NCBI GenBank assembly: GCA_910588335.1
Contig: CAJUQV010000010.1
Location: 1-64,000, forward strand
Direction of reading: 5' to 3'
DNA: 64,000 nucleotides
Origin: an uncultured Ruminiclostridium sp.
Lineage (GTDB): Bacteria > Bacillota > Clostridia > Oscillospirales > Ruminococcaceae
Position numbers and translations under genes: made by a program. Under the pieces are notes generated by a model. The model was not told the DNA's origin and searched no databases. It saw only the letters and a list, made by a program, of their open reading frames with translations. Of the stretch, positions 1-8,327 are shown piece by piece (within the stretch, counting starts at the first letter, position 1; every line of letters starts with the position of its first letter).

Positions 1-12
1 TACCATATATAT

Positions 13-117
13 TTATATGTCATTTCCCACTGGGTACACAATTCTGAAAAGGGAGATATTTATATCATATAAGTCCCAGTATTCTGCCGTTTCGTCAATT
101 ACGCCGACGTCTCGCAT
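13..117 (-). pseudogene. Truncated Nudix-hydrolase-like N-terminus
   Basis: The ATG overlaps the stop of the TSCPD gene as TAATG, the coupling seen between real operon partners. The 34-residue product begins MRDVGVIDE and contains AEYWDLYD, which resembles the first strand of Nudix hydrolases of the EYWDLYDKNG type. It then diverges and stops with TAA at 13-15, long before any Nudix box. I read it as the remnant of a longer gene that was truncated or frameshifted. A chance short ORF cannot be excluded because the family signature itself is absent. The window ends here, so further remnants may lie outside. Confidence 0.35.
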
Positions 118-368
118 TACTGCCTCTCCTTATACTGCTTAAGCGCCAAAGCGAGCTGAGCGGGGCATGAGGTTCCCTTCCCGCCGCAGTCTATACCGTC
201 GAGCCTGTTTATTACTTCGTCCACCTTCATTCCTTTTACAAGGCTGGAAATTCCCTGTAAATTTCCGTGGCAGCCGCCGATAACGGTTAAGCTTTTTACG
301 GTGTCGTTTTCAACTTCAATAATCATTTTGCGGGAGCATACTCCCTTGGGTGTGTATTCAAAAGTCAT
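117..368 (-). CDS. TSCPD domain protein (TIGR03905-like)
   Basis: This 83-residue protein begins MTFEYTPKGVCSRK and ends with the motif CGGKGTSCPAQLALAL, typical of the small TSCPD family. That domain also occurs at the C-terminus of some class II ribonucleotide reductases. Conserved cysteines in VCSRK, GGCHGN, DCGG and TSCP suggest metal or thiol chemistry, but the standalone proteins have no established function. The start at 368 is chosen over an upstream in-frame ATG because AAAGGCGG lies just before it and the extension is a low-complexity basic stretch. It lies 76 bases downstream of malic enzyme on the same strand. Confidence 0.8.
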   Translation of the reverse strand: MTFEYTPKGVCSRKMIIEVENDTVKSLTVIGGCHGNLQGISSLVKGMKVDEVINRLDGIDCGGKGTSCPAQLALALKQYKERQ

Positions 369-444
369 TTTTATCCGCCTTTCTTTTTGAGTACAATTTA
401 CTCTGTTTTTCAAATAAAATTTTCCGATAACCAATACGCGGTTT

Positions 445-1599
445 TTACGCTTTCCATGCTTTCGCCACCGCTTCGGCAACTTTATCCGCAACCGTTCTGT
501 CAAGAGGACTTGCAATGATATTTTCGGGAGTAATTTCTTCGTCGGGTACCGACGAGGCTATGGCATAAGCCGCGGCCATCTTCATTTCCTCTGTTATTTC
601 TTTCGCTCTAACGGAAAGAGCGCCCTTGAAGATACCAGGAAACACAAGAACATTGTTTATCTGATTGGGAAAATCGCTTCTGCCCGTACCCACTATATAC
701 GCCCCCGCTTTTTTCGCGTCATCGGGCATTATTTCGGGTACCGGATTGGCCATTGCGAACACAATCGGCTTATCGGCCATTGAAGCTATCATTTCATTGG
801 TAAAAAGTCCGGGTCGGGAAACGCCTATCAAAATGTCTGCTCCCTTCGCCGCGTCCGCAAGCGTCCCTTTTTTGACATTTATATTGGACTTCATAGCTAT
901 TTCGGTATAAGCGGGATTATCGTAACTTTCGTCACGGTTTATTATACCGCACAGATCTACCATAATAAGATCCTTTATGCCGAGGCTGATTAAAAATGTG
1001 CCTATAGCGATACCCGCCGCGCCTGCGCCGTTTATCACTACCGTAAGATCGGACAAATTCTTTCCCGCACATTTGGCCGCGTTAATAAGCGCCGCGCCAA
1101 CCACCACTGCCGTTCCGTGCTGATCGTCGTGAAAAACAGGTATATCAAGCCTTTCCTTTAGCTTTCTTTCTATTTCAAAACAACGTGGGGCGGCAATATC
1201 CTCAAGATTGATGCCGCCAAAGCTGTCGCTTATAAGCTCTATAGTACGAACTATCTCGTCCGTATCCTTGCTTTTGACGCAAAGAGGAAAAGCGTCAACC
1301 CCCGCAAACTCCTTAAACAGACAGCACTTCCCTTCCATAACCGGCATACCCGCAAGCCCGCCTATGTCTCCCAAGCCCAGCACTGCCGTTCCGTCGGTTA
1401 TAACCGCTACAAGATTAGACCTTCTCGTGAGTTCAAAAGATAATTCGGAATTATCGTGTATTTTAAGGCAAGGCTCCGCTACGCCGGGAGTGTAAGCAAG
1501 AGCGAGATCCTCCTTTGTTTTTATCGGAGTGCGGGAAACCACTTCGATTTTTCCCTTCCATTCATAGTGTTTTTTCAGTGCTTCTACTTTAACATCCAT
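445..1599 (-). CDS. NAD(P)-dependent malic enzyme
   Basis: This 384-residue cytosolic protein belongs to the short bacterial malic enzyme family, which oxidatively decarboxylates malate to pyruvate with NAD(P)+ and a divalent cation. Family motifs are clear: SRTPIKTKEDLALAYTPGVA near the N-terminus, GDIGGLAGMPVMEGK, the metal-binding stretch IPVFHDDQHGTA, the Rossmann motif GAGAAG and ANPVPEI with NNVLVFPG near the C-terminus. The start at 1599 (MDVKVEALKK) is preferred because GAAGG lies nine bases upstream. The enzyme would link C4 acids to pyruvate in fermentation. It lies in a minus-strand run with the PHP gene upstream and the TSCPD gene downstream. Confidence 0.93.
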   Translation of the reverse strand: MDVKVEALKKHYEWKGKIEVVSRTPIKTKEDLALAYTPGVAEPCLKIHDNSELSFELTRRSNLVAVITDGTAVLGLGDIGGLAGMPVMEGKCCLFKEFAGVDAFPLCVKSKDTDEIVRTIELISDSFGGINLEDIAAPRCFEIERKLKERLDIPVFHDDQHGTAVVVGAALINAAKCAGKNLSDLTVVINGAGAAGIAIGTFLISLGIKDLIMVDLCGIINRDESYDNPAYTEIAMKSNINVKKGTLADAAKGADILIGVSRPGLFTNEMIASMADKPIVFAMANPVPEIMPDDAKKAGAYIVGTGRSDFPNQINNVLVFPGIFKGALSVRAKEITEEMKMAAAYAIASSVPDEEITPENIIASPLDRTVADKVAEAVAKAWKA

Positions 1600-1636
1600 T
1601 ATGTATGACCTTCTTAACATAGTATGATATGATCTT

Positions 1637-2476
1637 TTATTTATGATCAAGAATTTTCCTCAGCGATTCCTCCGGAGTAAGATTGTAGCCTATTGAAATG
1701 GGATAGTGATTGTAAAAACCGTGAAAATCGCTTCCGCCTGTGGAAATAAGTCCATACTTTTCACACATGCCAAGCAGAATCTCTTCGTCCCCCTGCTTTA
1801 AGCTCTGATGCCAGACCTCTATACCGTCCAGCTTTCCGTCTTTGGCAAGCTCCTCGATAAGGTCAAAATTGTCAAAAACTCTCGGATGAGCCATTACCGC
1901 CAGTCCGCCCGAAGAATGAATAAGTTCAAGAACAAAATGTACCTCCGGATTAGCCATTGTTTCGTTGCTCACCTCGTCTGCACATATGCCTGTTTTTGAA
2001 TCGAAAAGCTCATCGTATACATCACCGTAAAGCTCGGTGGTATAGCCGTAATCCATCAAGGCGTGCATTATATGACCCTTATATATCGCCTTGCTTCCGG
2101 CGGAATATTTAACTATATTTTCCAGGGTGATAGGATAACGCTCCAACACCTTCATAGCCATTTTCTTTCCTCTTTGACGGCGCATTTCGCTGTTTCTTAT
2201 GCACAGACCCTCAAGTCTGTCGGGTTTCTGAGGCATATAGCACAATATATGAGCCTTGCTTTCCCTTTTTCCGTCAAACGCGGAAAATTCCACGGCAGGC
2301 ACTATTTCTATTCCGTAGCGCTGCCCCAAAACCACCGCCCTTGACACCGAGGAAAGGCAGTCATGATCGGTTATGGCAAGGTAATCTATATTGTTGCGCT
2401 TCGCCTGCGCGATCACCTCCTCGATTCCCAAAGAGCCGTCGGACAAGGTGGTATGGCAATGTAAATCAGCCTTCAT
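1637..2476 (-). CDS. PHP-domain phosphoesterase
   Basis: The 279-residue product starts MKADLHCHTTLSDG and carries the metal-binding motifs of the PHP superfamily: DLHCHT, ITDHD, an internal VEFSA, MAHPRV and GGSDFHG. This layout matches the TrpH/YciV group, which includes 3',5'-nucleoside bisphosphatases and 5'-3' exoribonucleases. The exact substrate cannot be told from sequence. No DNA polymerase domain is fused, so it is a standalone enzyme. AAAGGA precedes the start. It is separated by 37 bases from malic enzyme downstream, so the two are probably co-transcribed from the promoter at 2543-2571. Confidence 0.85.
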   Translation of the reverse strand: MKADLHCHTTLSDGSLGIEEVIAQAKRNNIDYLAITDHDCLSSVSRAVVLGQRYGIEIVPAVEFSAFDGKRESKAHILCYMPQKPDRLEGLCIRNSEMRRQRGKKMAMKVLERYPITLENIVKYSAGSKAIYKGHIMHALMDYGYTTELYGDVYDELFDSKTGICADEVSNETMANPEVHFVLELIHSSGGLAVMAHPRVFDNFDLIEELAKDGKLDGIEVWHQSLKQGDEEILLGMCEKYGLISTGGSDFHGFYNHYPISIGYNLTPEESLRKILDHK

Positions 2477-2542
2477 TTTTGATCATTCCTTTCCCGATGA
2501 AATTAAAAGATATGAGACAGCAAGGGTAAAACGTTCTTTCTT

Positions 2543-2571
2543 ATTATACTACTTTTTTTGTAAAATTTCAA
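2543..2571 (-). promoter_or_regulatory. Sigma-A-type promoter for the PHP/malic enzyme run
   Basis: On the minus strand TTGAAA (2566-2571) and TATAAT (2543-2548) are separated by 17 bases, about 65 bases upstream of the PHP start. This is close to consensus for a vegetative promoter and would drive the PHP, malic enzyme and TSCPD genes. Confidence 0.7.
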
Positions 2572-2589
2572 TAAATAAAGTTAAATTTT

Positions 2590-3027
2590 TTATAATTTGG
2601 CTTTTATGGGGGAATAATAATCCATCTGGTTATATCCCATTATTTTACGCGCGGCTGGCGAAGTTATAACATTGCCAAGCTCTTTTCGCGACAAATCCCG
2701 CTCAAATCCGTTTGTATCCAAGAAAATATCAACCTCTTTTTTCATGGCTTCCATATCGGTTTTTTCGTCAATATCCGTCGCCACGGCGTATAAACCGCCT
2801 TTAAAGTCAATTATCTCAAACTCCTTCGGTACGTCCATTCCTTCCTCATATAAATAAAGCCATCTGAATCCGCTTCCGTCCCAAAACAAAAAGTCCTTCG
2901 GAAACAAACTTCGCTTTTGGCGTGAGAACCAATTATCAAAGCTTTCCAGCTTTCCGTCCCCGAACATTCCCGTTTCGGAGGAAACCATTTTACAATCGGG
3001 CATCTCATATATTCTTACGCTTTGCAT
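2590..3027 (-). CDS. GyrI-like effector-binding domain protein
   Basis: This 145-residue protein resembles the standalone effector-binding domain found at the C-terminus of AraC-type regulators and in GyrI/SbmC proteins. Supporting features are an FxxDWFS-like helix (FDNWFSRQKRSLF), a repeated beta-alpha pattern, GGLYAVATDI in the second half and the C-terminal YYSPIKAKL, which matches the usual end of the fold. No DNA-binding domain is present, so it is more likely a small-molecule-binding or accessory protein than a repressor. AAAGGAG lies six bases before the ATG. The ligand is unknown. Confidence 0.6.
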   Translation of the reverse strand: MQSVRIYEMPDCKMVSSETGMFGDGKLESFDNWFSRQKRSLFPKDFLFWDGSGFRWLYLYEEGMDVPKEFEIIDFKGGLYAVATDIDEKTDMEAMKKEVDIFLDTNGFERDLSRKELGNVITSPAARKIMGYNQMDYYSPIKAKL

Positions 3028-3042
3028 AATTTACTCCTTTCA

Positions 3043-3160
3043 TTAAACAAGCTGCTGGAATTGCGGAACAATTCCGCGGTTCACCGGAGAATAAAAATCC
3101 CCCACTGAATCGCAAGATGGAATCTGCCGCCTGAGAGGCAGTGGACATCCGGCAACAGTT
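3043..3160 (+). repeat. Dispersed GGAATTG repeat, copy 1
   Basis: The stretch begins TTAAACAAGCTGCTGGAATT, contains the hairpin GGAATTG...CAATTCC, and ends with an AGAGGCAGTGGACATCCGGC block. Both ends recur at 13522-13590 and, inverted, at 38101-38222; the middle recurs in part at 11732-11757. All copies are intergenic. No ORF or transposase is associated. It fits a non-autonomous palindromic repeat family. Confidence 0.7.
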
Positions 3161-3270
3161 ACACCGATAAAAACAAGTATACATATCAGCACTCACCGTT
3201 TACATAAAATATACAATACAGATAATTTATAAAATAAGCAACATGGCACCCATAGTATGTATAACTCCGT

Positions 3271-4356
3271 TCATTTTTCCACACTAAACAAATACGCGGT
3301 ACATGCTTTTCCCAATCCGTCGAGGTATACTTCCGCCGTCCAATACTTATCCGGATAAGGAATACATACGTTTTGTCCGAGAATTATATTCCTCGTAATA
3401 TCGTACATGGCGTTGGCGTCGAATCCCTCTTCCCGCAGCATCGAATTAACGTCTCCCGTGAATTTGGCGAAAGCAAATTGGGAAATATAAGGAACGCCGC
3501 ATTTCCCGTCATTCAGCGGAACAAAATCCACATACCCGTATCCGTCGGGAACGGGAGTACCCTCCTTAAAAAATCGTCCCCAAATACCGTGACACTCCTC
3601 AACATCCACGCCTTTCCCGAAATGATGGAGCAATATCGCGTCATAATCGAAACCGCAGGAATATTCGCTCATATGATTAAGGGTATTTAAAAGCTTTTTC
3701 AGTTCCTCGGAATTTTCCGACAAATCCTTTTCCAATCCGATAAATCTCAAAGAAGGAAGCTTCATGTATTCAAAGCTCTGTACTTTTATCCCGCTGTCGC
3801 GCTGCTGATACTCCACAAGTCCCGGCATAAACAGCGTCCACTGTACGGACGCGTCGCAATCCTTGAGAAAATTTATATAACCGAAAACCTCCACGCTGTC
3901 CGTTCCGGAAGAGCCGGTCACACTCCCCGCGAACTTTTTTCGCACATCGGAACGCCTAAGTGCCCCAAAATCATTAAAAACCGCCTCCACAGCCTCCTTT
4001 AAAAAATCCGCATGCGTATTCCCCGACAATTCGTCGTCGAACCGCTTAAGCGCGTCATAAACCGCCGTATTCACCGCTCCGGACGGCTCCAGCTCCGACA
4101 GCTCGGCGTTAAGAAGCTTGTTTTGCCGTAAAAAACCGCCGACAATACTATTAAAAAGCTTTTCGTTCTCGGCAAATTCGTCCTCGCTCCACTCTCCGCT
4201 TTTTAAAAGCAGTTCGGTTAATTCGTCAAATACATTGGGATTTGTACCCCGCGCGCGTCCCGCCCAATCTGATATATAACCGTATCTTTCTTCCGGAGTC
4301 ATTTTAACGGATTGTTCCGACTCTGTGTACCAACAAAATTTTTCAAATAATGTCAT
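3271..4356 (-). CDS. Uncharacterised protein with effector-binding-like C-terminal half
   Basis: The 361-residue product is not a named protein that I recognise. Its C-terminal half (IWGRFFKEGTPVPDGYGYV, PYISQFAFAKFTGDV and PYPDKYWTAEVYLDG) looks like a GyrI/AraC effector-binding fold. The N-terminal 150 residues are helical and acidic, with no HTH that I can see. I choose ATG 4356 over the upstream GTG because AGGTGG then lies eight bases before the start. The gene follows the two ABC exporter genes by 30 bases on the same strand, so it is probably in their operon, possibly as a drug-sensing partner. That role is inference. Confidence 0.5.
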   Translation of the reverse strand: MTLFEKFCWYTESEQSVKMTPEERYGYISDWAGRARGTNPNVFDELTELLLKSGEWSEDEFAENEKLFNSIVGGFLRQNKLLNAELSELEPSGAVNTAVYDALKRFDDELSGNTHADFLKEAVEAVFNDFGALRRSDVRKKFAGSVTGSSGTDSVEVFGYINFLKDCDASVQWTLFMPGLVEYQQRDSGIKVQSFEYMKLPSLRFIGLEKDLSENSEELKKLLNTLNHMSEYSCGFDYDAILLHHFGKGVDVEECHGIWGRFFKEGTPVPDGYGYVDFVPLNDGKCGVPYISQFAFAKFTGDVNSMLREEGFDANAMYDITRNIILGQNVCIPYPDKYWTAEVYLDGLGKACTAYLFSVEK

Positions 4357-4386
4357 AATAATGTCCACCTTTTTATTATTTGTTTA

Positions 4387-6156
4387 TTAGGTAGCTTTAA
4401 ACTGACTGTTATAGAGATTTGCGTAAAATCCGCCTTTTTCTATCAGCTCATCATGATTTCCCATCTCTATGATATGCCCCGACTCCATAACAAGAATACA
4501 ATCCGCCTCCTTTATGGTAGAAAGCCTGTGTGCGACAATAAAACTGGTTCTTCCGTTCATCATTTTAGCAAACGCCTTCTGTATGCGTATCTCCGTCATC
4601 GTATCAATTGACGACGTGGCTTCGTCAAGTATAAGCATAGGCGGCAGGCACAGCATTACCCTTGCTATGCAAAGAAGCTGCTTCTGACCTTGAGAAATGT
4701 TTGTCTCATCATCCGATATTCTTGTATTATACCCGTCGGGAAGTCTTTTTATAAAGCTATGGGCATGAGCAGCCTTGGCGGCGTTTATAACATCCTCCTC
4801 CGTTGAGTCCGGCATACCGTATGCGATATTTTCAAATACCGTGCCGTTTTTCAGCCATGTTTCCTGAAGCACCATTCCGTAGGAACCGCGAAGAGAGTTT
4901 CTGGTGATTTCCCTTATCGGGACGCCGCTGACGCTGATCTCACCGGAATTCACATCATAAAATCTCATCAGCAGGTTTATAAGAGTGGTTTTACCGCAGC
5001 CTGTGGGTCCGACTATGGCAATGCGCTGCCCTTTCCTTACCGCCAGATTAAGATTTTCAATAAGCGGTCTTTCCGGCGAATAAGAAAAAGAAACGTTTTT
5101 AATGTCAATGCTTCCGTCAACATTTTCGGGCAAAAGCTTAACGGCATTCGGCGCGTCGGGTATTTCCGCCTCGGCGTCTATTACGTCAAATATGCGTTTG
5201 GCCGATGCGATGGCGCTCTGAAGCTCGGTTATTACTCCGGATATCTCATTGAAAGGCTTGGTATACTGATTCGCGTAGGTCAGAAAACAACTTAGCTGTC
5301 CAACCGTTATAGCTCCGGTGGGAGAAAGAACGTTTATGGCGCCGAAAACACCTACCCCCGCATAAATAAGTCCGTTTACAAAGCGGGTGGAAGGATTTGT
5401 AAGGGAAGAAAAGAAGATTGCTTTAATGCTGTATTTGCGCAGATCCTCGTTTATCGCCGCAAATTCCGCTTCCGCTTCTTTCTCATGGGAAAAAGCTTTT
5501 ACAAGATGCTGCCCGCCTATCATTTCCTCCACAAGAGAAGTCATTTTTCCTCTTGTTTCCGACTGCTTCCTGAACATATCAAAGCTGTGCTTCGCCACAA
5601 ATGACGCCACAAAAAAAGAGAGCGGAGTGATCAATACCACGATAAGAGTTATCCACACGTTAATGGACAGCATAAAGCAAAGAGTGCCCAAAATAGTTAT
5701 TACCCCCGTAAAAAGCTGTGTAAACCCCATCAGCAGTCCGTCGGATATCTGGTCGGTATCGGTAATCATACGGCTGATAAGATCACCGTGAGGATGTGAA
5801 TCAATATATGACAAAGGCACTGTCAGCAGCTTGCCGAAGGCGGTGCGGCGTATATCACGAACCGTAAGATAAGTTATTTTATTGGTGCAGAGATTCATAA
5901 GCCAGCTCGCGCCCGCTCCGGCGGCAGCGGAAATTATAAGCTTTATCAAAATGGGAATCATTGCGTTAAAGTCAACTCCGCCCGCTTCAACGGCACAGTC
6001 AATTGCGTCACCGATAAGAATAGGTATATATAATGTAAGAGCGACATTTATTATCGAAAAAAATGCCGCCAGTACGAGATAATAAAGATGCGGCTTTGTA
6101 AAAACCAATATGCGTTTTAAAATATCTTTACTGTAATTTTTTTTCCTGTCTTTCAT
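4387..6156 (-). CDS. ABC exporter half-transporter, ATPase-competent subunit
   Basis: The 589-residue half-transporter has an N-terminal six-helix ABC_membrane domain (about residues 20-320) and a C-terminal nucleotide-binding domain. Visible motifs are Walker A GPTGCGKTT (383-391), the SQGQ signature (488-491), Walker B LILDE (508-512) with the catalytic glutamate, and the switch histidine in VAHRLST (H543). It lies 39 bases after a second half-transporter whose catalytic site is degenerate. The pair therefore matches heterodimeric exporters such as BmrCD (YheIH) or TM287/288, which extrude drugs or lipids. The substrate is unknown. Confidence 0.9.
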   Translation of the reverse strand: MKDRKKNYSKDILKRILVFTKPHLYYLVLAAFFSIINVALTLYIPILIGDAIDCAVEAGGVDFNAMIPILIKLIISAAAGAGASWLMNLCTNKITYLTVRDIRRTAFGKLLTVPLSYIDSHPHGDLISRMITDTDQISDGLLMGFTQLFTGVITILGTLCFMLSINVWITLIVVLITPLSFFVASFVAKHSFDMFRKQSETRGKMTSLVEEMIGGQHLVKAFSHEKEAEAEFAAINEDLRKYSIKAIFFSSLTNPSTRFVNGLIYAGVGVFGAINVLSPTGAITVGQLSCFLTYANQYTKPFNEISGVITELQSAIASAKRIFDVIDAEAEIPDAPNAVKLLPENVDGSIDIKNVSFSYSPERPLIENLNLAVRKGQRIAIVGPTGCGKTTLINLLMRFYDVNSGEISVSGVPIREITRNSLRGSYGMVLQETWLKNGTVFENIAYGMPDSTEEDVINAAKAAHAHSFIKRLPDGYNTRISDDETNISQGQKQLLCIARVMLCLPPMLILDEATSSIDTMTEIRIQKAFAKMMNGRTSFIVAHRLSTIKEADCILVMESGHIIEMGNHDELIEKGGFYANLYNSQFKAT

Positions 6157-6195
6157 CTTAAATCAAGTATATTCCTTTCGTAAAATATCGGTTTA

Positions 6196-7926
6196 TCACT
6201 TTTCCGCTTCCTGTTCGGACATTTGCGACAGGCAGATCTCGCGGTATACTTGACAGTTATTGAACAATTCGCCGTGAGTGCCTGTTCCCACTGCCTGCCC
6301 GTCATCAAGAACGATGATTTTATCCGCGTGTTTGACGCTGGATGCCCTCTGGGACACTATAAAAACAGTACTGCCGGAAAGATCGCGTCTCAGCGCCGTT
6401 CTTAAAGCCGCGTCGGTAGCAAAATCCAGAGCGGAGGATGAATCGTCCAAAATGATTATATCCGGCTTCATTACCACAGCCCTTGCTATGGTAAGTCTCT
6501 GCCTCTGTCCTCCGGAAAAATTTCTTCCTCCCTGCTCCACAACCGAATCCAAACCGTCGGGAAGCTTTCTCACAAATTCCGCCGCCTGTGCCGTTTCCAG
6601 CGCAATCCATATTTCGTCGTCGGAAGCGTTCTTATTGCCCCAGAGCATATTTGAACGTATCGTACCCTTGAACAAAACGGCTCTTTGAGGTACAATCCCT
6701 ATTTTTTCCCTAAGCTGACTTAAAGGATATTTTCTTACGTCAACTCCGTCTATCTTAAGTTCGCCCTCCGTAATATCGTAAAATCGAGGTATAAGGTTTA
6801 CCAGAGTGCTCTTTCCCGAACCCGTACCGCCTACCACGCCTACCGTTTCACCTTTTTTAACGGTAAGATTTATATTTTCAAGCGAAGGCTTATCCTTATG
6901 ATATGCGAAAACGACATTTCCGAATTCAACTGCGGGAGCGCCTATCACCGCTTCCGCAGGTATATTTCCTTCGTCGGTAACAGACGGCGTTACGGCGAAA
7001 ATGTCGTTTAACCTCGACGCGCTGGCACTGGCTTTGGTCAGGATAATAATAAGATTGGCAACCACTATGAGGGCGAGGAGTATCTGATTCATATAGTTTA
7101 CAAGAGCGATAAGTTCACCCTGCGTAATTGCCCCGCTGTTCACTGTGCCGCCGCCGAACCACAGTATGGCGGCGATGGCAATATTCACTACCGCAAACGT
7201 AAGAGGATTCAGCAAAGCGGATATCCTTCCCACTCTCACCTGAGCCCTCATCAGTTCTCCGGTCTCCTCGTCAAAGTCTTCCTTTTCATTGTCTTGTCTG
7301 GCGAAGGCTCTTACCACCCTGACCCCAGACAGATTCTCGCGGGTCAGCAGCGACACGCGGTCAAGTCTCGACTGTATCTTTTTATATTTAGGTATGGTTT
7401 TTGTCATTACAAGGTAAATTATCAAACCGATAACCGGAGCCGCAACGCCGAAAATAAGCGTAAGCGACGGACTTACCGTAAGACACATAACAATTGAGCC
7501 GATAACAATAAAAGGACTTCTCAGAAACAGCCTGAGAAACATGTTAACGCCCGTCTGAGCCTGATTTATATCATTGGTAACTCTGGTTATCATGGTCGGA
7601 GCGCCTATTTTATCTATCTCGGCATGGGAAAGTGTGTTAAGATGCTTGTAAAAATCCTTTCGTAAAGCGGTACCGAAACCCAACGCCGACTTTGCCGCAA
7701 AATACTGCGCGGTTATCGCCGCCGCAAGTCCCAATATTCCCAGAACGATTAAAACAAGACCCATTTTGTAAACATAGCCTTCATCACGGTTTTTTACGCC
7801 TATGTCAATAATATTTGCCATAACTATCGGCACGGCAAGCTCAAAGCTCGCTTCAAGGAACTTAAATAACGGAGCAATAATGCTCTGGGGGATATATCCC
7901 TTCAAATATTTTAAGAGCTTAATCAT
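6196..7926 (-). CDS. ABC exporter half-transporter, degenerate-site subunit
   Basis: This 576-residue protein has an N-terminal transmembrane domain (residues 15-300) and a nucleotide-binding domain with Walker A GGTGSGKST (366-374) and signature FSGGQ (470-474). The Walker B is IILDD, with aspartate at 495 in place of the catalytic glutamate. The switch histidine is replaced by glutamine in SQRASS (Q526). Both changes mark the non-catalytic site of heterodimeric ABC exporters, so it should work with the downstream 589-residue subunit. It is the first gene of its operon, with a promoter at 7963-7991. Confidence 0.9.
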   Translation of the reverse strand: MIKLLKYLKGYIPQSIIAPLFKFLEASFELAVPIVMANIIDIGVKNRDEGYVYKMGLVLIVLGILGLAAAITAQYFAAKSALGFGTALRKDFYKHLNTLSHAEIDKIGAPTMITRVTNDINQAQTGVNMFLRLFLRSPFIVIGSIVMCLTVSPSLTLIFGVAAPVIGLIIYLVMTKTIPKYKKIQSRLDRVSLLTRENLSGVRVVRAFARQDNEKEDFDEETGELMRAQVRVGRISALLNPLTFAVVNIAIAAILWFGGGTVNSGAITQGELIALVNYMNQILLALIVVANLIIILTKASASASRLNDIFAVTPSVTDEGNIPAEAVIGAPAVEFGNVVFAYHKDKPSLENINLTVKKGETVGVVGGTGSGKSTLVNLIPRFYDITEGELKIDGVDVRKYPLSQLREKIGIVPQRAVLFKGTIRSNMLWGNKNASDDEIWIALETAQAAEFVRKLPDGLDSVVEQGGRNFSGGQRQRLTIARAVVMKPDIIILDDSSSALDFATDAALRTALRRDLSGSTVFIVSQRASSVKHADKIIVLDDGQAVGTGTHGELFNNCQVYREICLSQMSEQEAEK

Positions 7927-7962
7927 AATTCTTCCTTCGTTGTCATTTTTTTCATTTATAGT

Positions 7963-7991
7963 ATTCTAACACGAAACACCAAAAAAATCAA
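7963..7991 (-). promoter_or_regulatory. Promoter of the ABC exporter operon
   Basis: On the minus strand TTGATT (7986-7991) and TAGAAT (7963-7968) are spaced by 17 bases, about 37 bases upstream of the first ABC gene. This leaves a short leader with no visible attenuator. Confidence 0.6.
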
Positions 7992-8104
7992 TACGCCGCA
8001 CAATTAAATTGCCTGAATCAAAGGTGTTTTTTCATCGGCAACAGCCTTCCGCACACGATTTCACCTATATTTCAGAAAAAAAGGAAATATTTTTAAAAAA
8101 ACAC

Positions 8105-8133
8105 TTTAAAAAAAATTAAAAATCGGGTATAAT
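8105..8133 (+). promoter_or_regulatory. Weak promoter for the zapA-like/U32 operon
   Basis: TATAAT at 8128-8133 is preceded at 17 bases by TTTAAA, a poor -35 box. The predicted transcript start near 8140 coincides with the left end of structured repeat element A, so that element would form the 5' end of the leader. The rest of the 7927-8327 intergenic region is A-rich and shows nothing else. Confidence 0.45.
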
Positions 8134-8141
8134 ATATGTAA

Positions 8142-8246
8142 TAGTAATCTTTGATCAAGGTATAGACAAATAATACGGCGATCAAAAATGAGTGCTTAGG
8201 GTGCAATCTTTAATCAAGTATGCAACTTGATTAAAGATCTGTGTAA
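8142..8246 (+). repeat. Structured intergenic element, copy A
   Basis: Arm 1 is TAGTAATCTTTGATCAAGG (8142-8160). After GTATAGACAAATAATACG comes the core AGTGCTTAGGGTGCA (8191-8205). Arm 2 ATCTTTAATCAAG (8206-8218) and arm 3 CTTGATTAAAGAT (8226-8238) form a perfect 13-bp stem with a 7-base loop. Arm 1 resembles arm 2, so arm 3 could pair with either. The element lies in the 5' leader of the zapA-like operon. Related copies are at 26383, 33961, 36719, 43109, 51149, 51645 and 51953. Confidence 0.8.
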
Positions 8247-8327
8247 AAGAGCGTACTCACGCGGCCGATTGTATTGCCCCGCGCTTTAATCAGTCGTTCC
8301 CGAATAAGCGGAAAGGAAATCTTACAT

